From assembly GCA_949987565.1 (NCBI GenBank), contig OX465116.1, positions 3,495,787 to 3,559,786 of the forward strand: 64,000 nt of DNA, in the 5' to 3' direction. Shown piece after piece: positions 59,166 to 64,000 of this stretch (position 1 is its first letter; the number at the start of each line of letters is the position of its first letter). Made by a program: the position numbers and the translations under genes. Origin of the DNA: Luidia sarsii (taxonomy: Eukaryota; Echinodermata; Asteroidea; Paxillosida; Luidiidae). Below the pieces are notes generated by a model. It searched no databases, was not told the DNA's origin, and saw only the letters and a program-made list of their open reading frames with translations.

Positions 59166-61393
59166 AACCATACTGGCCTACATACTACAAACCACCATCA
59201 ATTGTGTTGACGGAAATGTTATAGAGTACTGCATATGTGACCATATATAATAGACTTGAAAAATATGGGGTTTGTATGTCATCTGATCAAATTTCTTTAT
59301 ACTGTACCTTTAACGTTTATTATAGGCAATGCGTATGCTAAGCAGATTTTGTTTGTCACTAACTTTCTAAGAGGCCTTAAGCACTGAATATCTTAAGATA
59401 TACGTGATGAATCTGATAATGGAAAGTAAGAATCAGAAGCAAATATTTAATAAATTTCTAGGTAGGAATTATTGCCATTAAACTGGAGATAGTAGAAGGA
59501 AACTATTGAGTCAGCCAAACTTTCCCAAATGAACATAACAATTATATGTAATAAAGGTCCAGCCGAAAATTCCGCGGTATTTTGAAGAGTACGGTATGTA
59601 GATCATAACCAATGATAAGTTTCCAAGAATGAATTTCACACATAATGCATTGTATCTCAACTTACGATGGATAATCAGTTATAAGGTGTGATAGGTCCTA
59701 TTTTTTCTTGCACTGTTCAACATATTGCGATTGGGCCTATTATAACGATAAGTGTGATGAAATAAGAAATTATAATGAAACAAAAGAAGGCATAGTTTAA
59801 ATATTCTATAGTCAAAATCAAATTTCTGTATAAATGTTCCTTTATCGTTTCACACAAGCAATAGATAATCATACTAAGCTGATTTTATTTGTTACTAACT
59901 TTCTTTAGAGAACTTAACCCTTGACCACTGAACATTTAAGCTATATACTGTATGATTAATCTGATAATGGAAAGTAAGAATTTGAAGCAAATATTTCCGA
60001 AATTTCTTTGTAGGAATTATTGCCATTAAACTGGGAATAGTAGAAGGAAAATATTGAGTCGGCAACACTTGCCCAACTTAAGAGATATCTAGTAAAGGTT
60101 TGAATTTACAAAATAGGACAATTCAGCTGTATTTTTACCTACAACTATTTGCTCAGCTCGTCGGGAACTCCAAGACTTGGATCAGACCCATCGCTTCATT
60201 TCAGTGCTAGCCACGCCCTCTAGTTCAGACCACGCCCTCGTGCACACTCGCAACTCCTACCTACTTCCTTTTTATCACGTCATCACTTAATTTACATGTA
60301 GTCGTTCTCAATGACTTTTGCAGGGCTCCTTAAAAAAAAAATTATAATAATAAAATGGATAAGTAAATGAATAAATAGATACAGGGTTTGAGGGTTATTG
60401 CTTGTACGACAAGTTTCTTCATGCAAACATCTTGGGTTCTTTTCCTGCAGAGTCCCTCATAGGGAGAGAGTACCGACAACTATTGTTCTGTTTTGACATT
60501 TCGTTTCCATTGTTTGGTACTGCGTCGTGTTTGCAAACAACTTCAATGATGCAGATCATGTTTGACTTAAAACAGTGGGCATAACGCGAACCCCACGACG
60601 TACCGAATATGACCGAACAATGGAAACAAAATGGCATCCAAATCCTTACGTTGTCGATACTCTCTGTATAGACCTTTCCTTTGCCACGTCACAAGTCACG
60701 TGACCAAACACATCCGCTAGTTTTGGTTGGCAGTGGCACGAACCTTCTATACAACCAGGATACAAAATACAGGAACTTCCCCTAGCCTTGGCACGCCGAT
60801 AACAATTCTCGCATATTACAAAAAACATTTGTCCTGAATGGTGTTCTGTGATGGAAAGTGGTATTAAGTTGCTGTGGCTGTTGCAGAACAGAACAGAAAA
60901 GATTCGGAACAAACAATTTCCGTTTCCCTGAATCCGATGCTCATAGGACTACTGTACAATTCAGCGTCTTGTTCCGTTCTGAAATCTAACCATCAGTTTG
61001 TCTTTCTCTTGACAATTTGTCTAGATGGTTGACATAAGAGGATGTCAAATTTGTGACCTGTGAAACTGGGACATAGGAATGATCTTCGGTAATTTGGTCA
61101 CTATCAGACAACACCGGGTGTCTCCTACCGAACGTAGTTATGAAATTCCGGATATCTTGCCAACCAGAGTGCGCATGCGTGGGTTTCCGGGTGTGAGCGC
61201 CCTCTGTTAAAAAACAGAAAAGCATTGGCTTGCATGATAGATGAAGGGAAGTATGAGGGCTAAGCACTGGGCGAAACTGTGTGGAAATAGTGTGCATTAG
61301 TGAGCAAATTGGGGTTGCAGGCGAGTGGAAAGGCGATACGACCCCACAGATAGGCTGGTTTTCTTGCGCTATTTCTGCCTTTTACCCAAGCCA
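59166..61393. other. Aerolysin-gene 3' region with a direct duplication
   Basis: Two diverged copies about 550 bp apart (about 59265-59530 and 59815-60080) share TAGGAATTATTGCCATTAAA and CTGATAATGGAAAGTAAGAA. AATAAA near 59449 could end the crystallin-aerolysin mRNA. The rest (60,080-61,393) shows no supported gene. Confidence 0.6.
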
Positions 61394-64000
61394 CCTAATC
61401 TCTCTCAATGTAGGGCTGTTCCTAATCTCTCTCAATGTAGGGATGTTCCTAATCTCTCTCGATGTAGGGCTGTTCCTAATCTCTCTCAATGTAGGGCTGT
61501 TCCTAATCTCTCTCAATGTAGGGCTGTTCCTAATCTCTTTCAATGTAGGGCTGTTCCTTATCTCTCTCAATGTAGGGCTGTTCCTAATCTCTCTCAATGT
61601 AGGGCTGTTCCTAATCTCTCTCAATGTAGGGCTGTTCCTAATCTCTCTCAATGTAGGGCTGTTCCTAATCTCTCTCAATGTAGGACTGTTCCTAATCTCT
61701 CTCAATGTAGGGCTGTTCCTAATCTCTCTCGATGTAGGACTGTTCCTAATCTCTCTCAATGTAGGGCTGTTCCTAATCTCTCTCAATGTAGGGCTGTTCC
61801 TTATCTCTCTCAATGTAGGGCTGTTCCTAATCTCTCTCAATGTAGGGCTGTTCCTAATCTCTCTCAATGTAGGGCTGTTCCTAATCTCTCTCAATGTAGG
61901 GCTGTTCCTAATCTCTCTCAATGTAGGGCTGTTCCTAATCTCTCTCAATGTAGGGCTGTTCCTAATCTCTCTCAATGTAGGGCTGTTCCTAATCTCTCTC
62001 AATGTAGGGCTGTTCCTAATCTCTCTCAATGTAGGACTGTTCCTAATCTCTCTCAATGTAGGGCTGTTCCTAATCTCTCTCGATGTAGGACTGTTCCTAA
62101 TCTCTCTCAATTGTAGGGCTGTTCCTAATCTCTCTCAATGTAGGGCTGTTCCTAATCTCTCTCAATGTAGGGCTGTTCCTCATCTCTCTCAATGTGGGGC
62201 TGTTCCTAATCTCTCTCAATGTAGGGCTGTTCCTAATCTCTCTCAATGTAGGGCTGTTCCTAATCTCTCTCGATGTAGGACTGTTCCTAATCTCTCTCAA
62301 TTGTAGGGCTGTTCCTAATCTCTCTCAATGTAGGACTGTTCCTCATCTCTCTCAATGTAGGGCTGTTCCTAATCTCTCAATGTAGGACTGTTCCTAATCT
62401 CTCTCAATGTAGGGATGTTCCTAATCTCTCTCAATGTAGGACTGTTCCTAATCTCTCTCAATGTAGGGCTGTTCCTAATCTCTCTCAATGTAGGGCTGTT
62501 CCTAATCTCTCTCAATGTAGGGCTGTTTCTAATCTCTCTCAATGTAGGGCTGTTCCTAATCTCTCTCAATGTAGGGCTGTTCCTAATCTCTCTCAATGTA
62601 GGGCTGTTCCTAATCTCTCTCAATGTAGGGCTGTTCCTAATCTCTCTCAATGTAGGGCTGTTCCTAATCTCTCTCAATGTAGGAGTGTTCCTAATCTCTC
62701 TCAATGTAGGGCTGTTTCTAATCTCTCTCAATGTAGGGCTGTTCCTAATCTCTCTCAATGTAGGGCTGTTCCTAATCTCTCTCAATGTGGGGCTGTTCCT
62801 CATCTCTCTCAATGTAGGGCTGTTCCTAATCTCTCTCAATGTGGGGCTGTTCCTCATCTCTCTCAATGTAGGGCTGTTCCTAATCTCTCTCAATGTAGGA
62901 CTGTTCCTAATCTCTCTCAATGTAGGGCTGTTCCTAATCTCTCTCAATGTAGGGCTGTTCCTAATCTCTCTCAATGTAGGGCTGTTCCTAATCCGTCTCA
63001 ATGTAGGGCTGTTCCTAATCTCTCTCAATGTAGGGCTGTTCCTAATCTCTCTCAATGTAGGGCTGTTCCTAATCTCTCTCAATGTAGGGCTGTTCCTAAT
63101 CTCTCTCAATGTAGGGCTGTTCCTAATCTCTCTCAATGTAGGACTGTTCCTAATCTCTCTCAATGTAGGGCTGTTCCTAATCTCTCTCAATGTAGGGCTG
63201 TTCCTAATCTCTCTCAATGTAGGGCTGTTCCTAATCTCTCTCAATGTGGGGATGTTCCTAATCTCTCTCAATGTAGGGCTGTTCCTAATCTCTCTCAATG
63301 TAGGACTGTTCCTAATCTCTCTCAATGTAGGGCTGTTCCTAATCTCTCTCAATGTAGGGCTGTTCCTAATCTCTCTCAATGTAGGGCTGTTCCTAATCTC
63401 TCTCAATGTAGGGATGTTCCTAATCTCTCTCAATGTAGGGCTGTTCCTAATCTCTCTCAATGTAGGGCTGTTCCTAATCTCTCTTAATGTAGGGCTGTTC
63501 CTAATCTCTCTCAATGTAGGGCTGTTCCTAATCTCTCTCAATGTGGGGCTGTTCCTCATCTCTCTCAATGTAGGGCTGTTCCTAATCTCTCTCAATGTAG
63601 GGCTGTTCCTAATCTCTCTCAATGTAGGGCTGTTCCTAATCTCTCTCAATGTAGGGCTGTTCCTAATCTCTCTCAATGTAGGGCTGTTCCTAATCTCTCT
63701 CAATGTAGGGCTGTTCCTAATCTCTCTCAATGTGGGGCTGTTCCTCATCTCTCTCAATGTAGGGCTGTTCCTAATCTCTCTCAATGTAGGGCTGTTCCTA
63801 ATCTCTCTCAATGTAGGGCTGTTCCTAATCTCTCTCAATGTAGGGCTGTTCCTCATCTCTCTCAATGTAGGGCTGTTCATAATCTCTCTCAATGTAGGGC
63901 TGTTCCTAATCTCTCTCAATGTAGGGCTGTTCCTAATCTCTCTCAATGTAGGGCTGTTCATAATCTCTCTCAATGTAGCGCTGTTCCTAATCTCTCTCAA
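61394..64000. repeat. 27-bp satellite, about 96 units, open at the window end
   Basis: The unit is CCTAATCTCTCTCAATGTAG plus GGCTGTT. Because 27 is a multiple of 3, two plus-strand frames and one minus-strand frame stay open for hundreds of codons (ISLNVGLFL, LSQCRAVPN, REIRNSPTL); these are not treated as genes. Two 28-bp units (AATTGTAGG near 62110 and 62300) lie 190 bp apart, and one short 23-bp unit near 62371 breaks the phase. Variants with GTGGGG plus CTCATC recur together. Confidence 0.97.

Noticed and set aside
61281..64000. Repeat proteins of 341 and 543 codons in the 27-bp satellite
   Set aside because: The unit length is a multiple of three, so frames stay open on both strands. 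There is no start context, no non-repeat domain and no splice support.
61394..64000. CRISPR-like array
   Set aside because: Units are contiguous with no unique spacers, and the DNA is metazoan. The same reasoning excludes the 20-bp and 107-bp arrays.

Overview
The window is metazoan nuclear DNA: intron-rich genes with GT-AG junctions in matching phases, long introns, and dense eukaryotic repeats. The gene set (Golgin-45, RBMX-like hnRNP, Rieske cholesterol desaturase of the Neverland/DAF-36 type, beta/gamma-crystallin fused to an aerolysin-type pore-former) and the many short inverted-repeat elements suggest an invertebrate deuterostome (echinoderm, hemichordate or cephalochordate). The lineage is an inference; no species marker is visible.

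Layout. (1) 3.4-9.9 kb, minus: BLZF1 (Golgin-45), six exons, 388 codons. (2) 12.4-14.6 kb, minus: a 97-aa single-RRM RNA-binding protein, three exons. (3) 19.8-34.1 kb, plus: an RBMX/hnRNP-G-like protein, ten exons, 518 codons. It lies head-to-head with gene 2 and has the same two RRM-splitting intron positions and phases. (4) 40.5-47.3 kb, plus: a Neverland/DAF-36-like Rieske oxygenase, seven exons, 433 codons. (5) 52.3-55.3 kb, plus: an internally deleted, decayed Ty3/Gypsy-like LTR element with an SGNH-hydrolase-like ORF upstream of gag. (6) 55.6-59.2 kb, plus: a beta/gamma-crystallin plus aerolysin-domain protein (EP37/beta-gamma-CAT type), six exons, 346 codons.

The rest is mostly repeats. 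About 14 copies belong to one dispersed hairpin-bearing family, two of them inverted dimers. There are several non-autonomous DNA transposons with readable termini and target-site duplications (hAT-like with 8 bp, TA-type, TTAA-type), some nested. Tandem arrays include a 20-bp minisatellite in an RBMX-like intron, about 740 bp of pure (CCTT)n just upstream of a desaturase splice acceptor, a 107-bp array, and a 27-bp satellite that fills the last 2.6 kb and runs off the window.

The genes are functionally independent: Golgi structure, RNA processing (two related RRM genes), sterol metabolism, and membrane attack or epithelial defence. No operon-like or cluster logic joins them beyond the RRM pair. 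The coding models come from splice-site and frame reading only; transcript ends were not determined.
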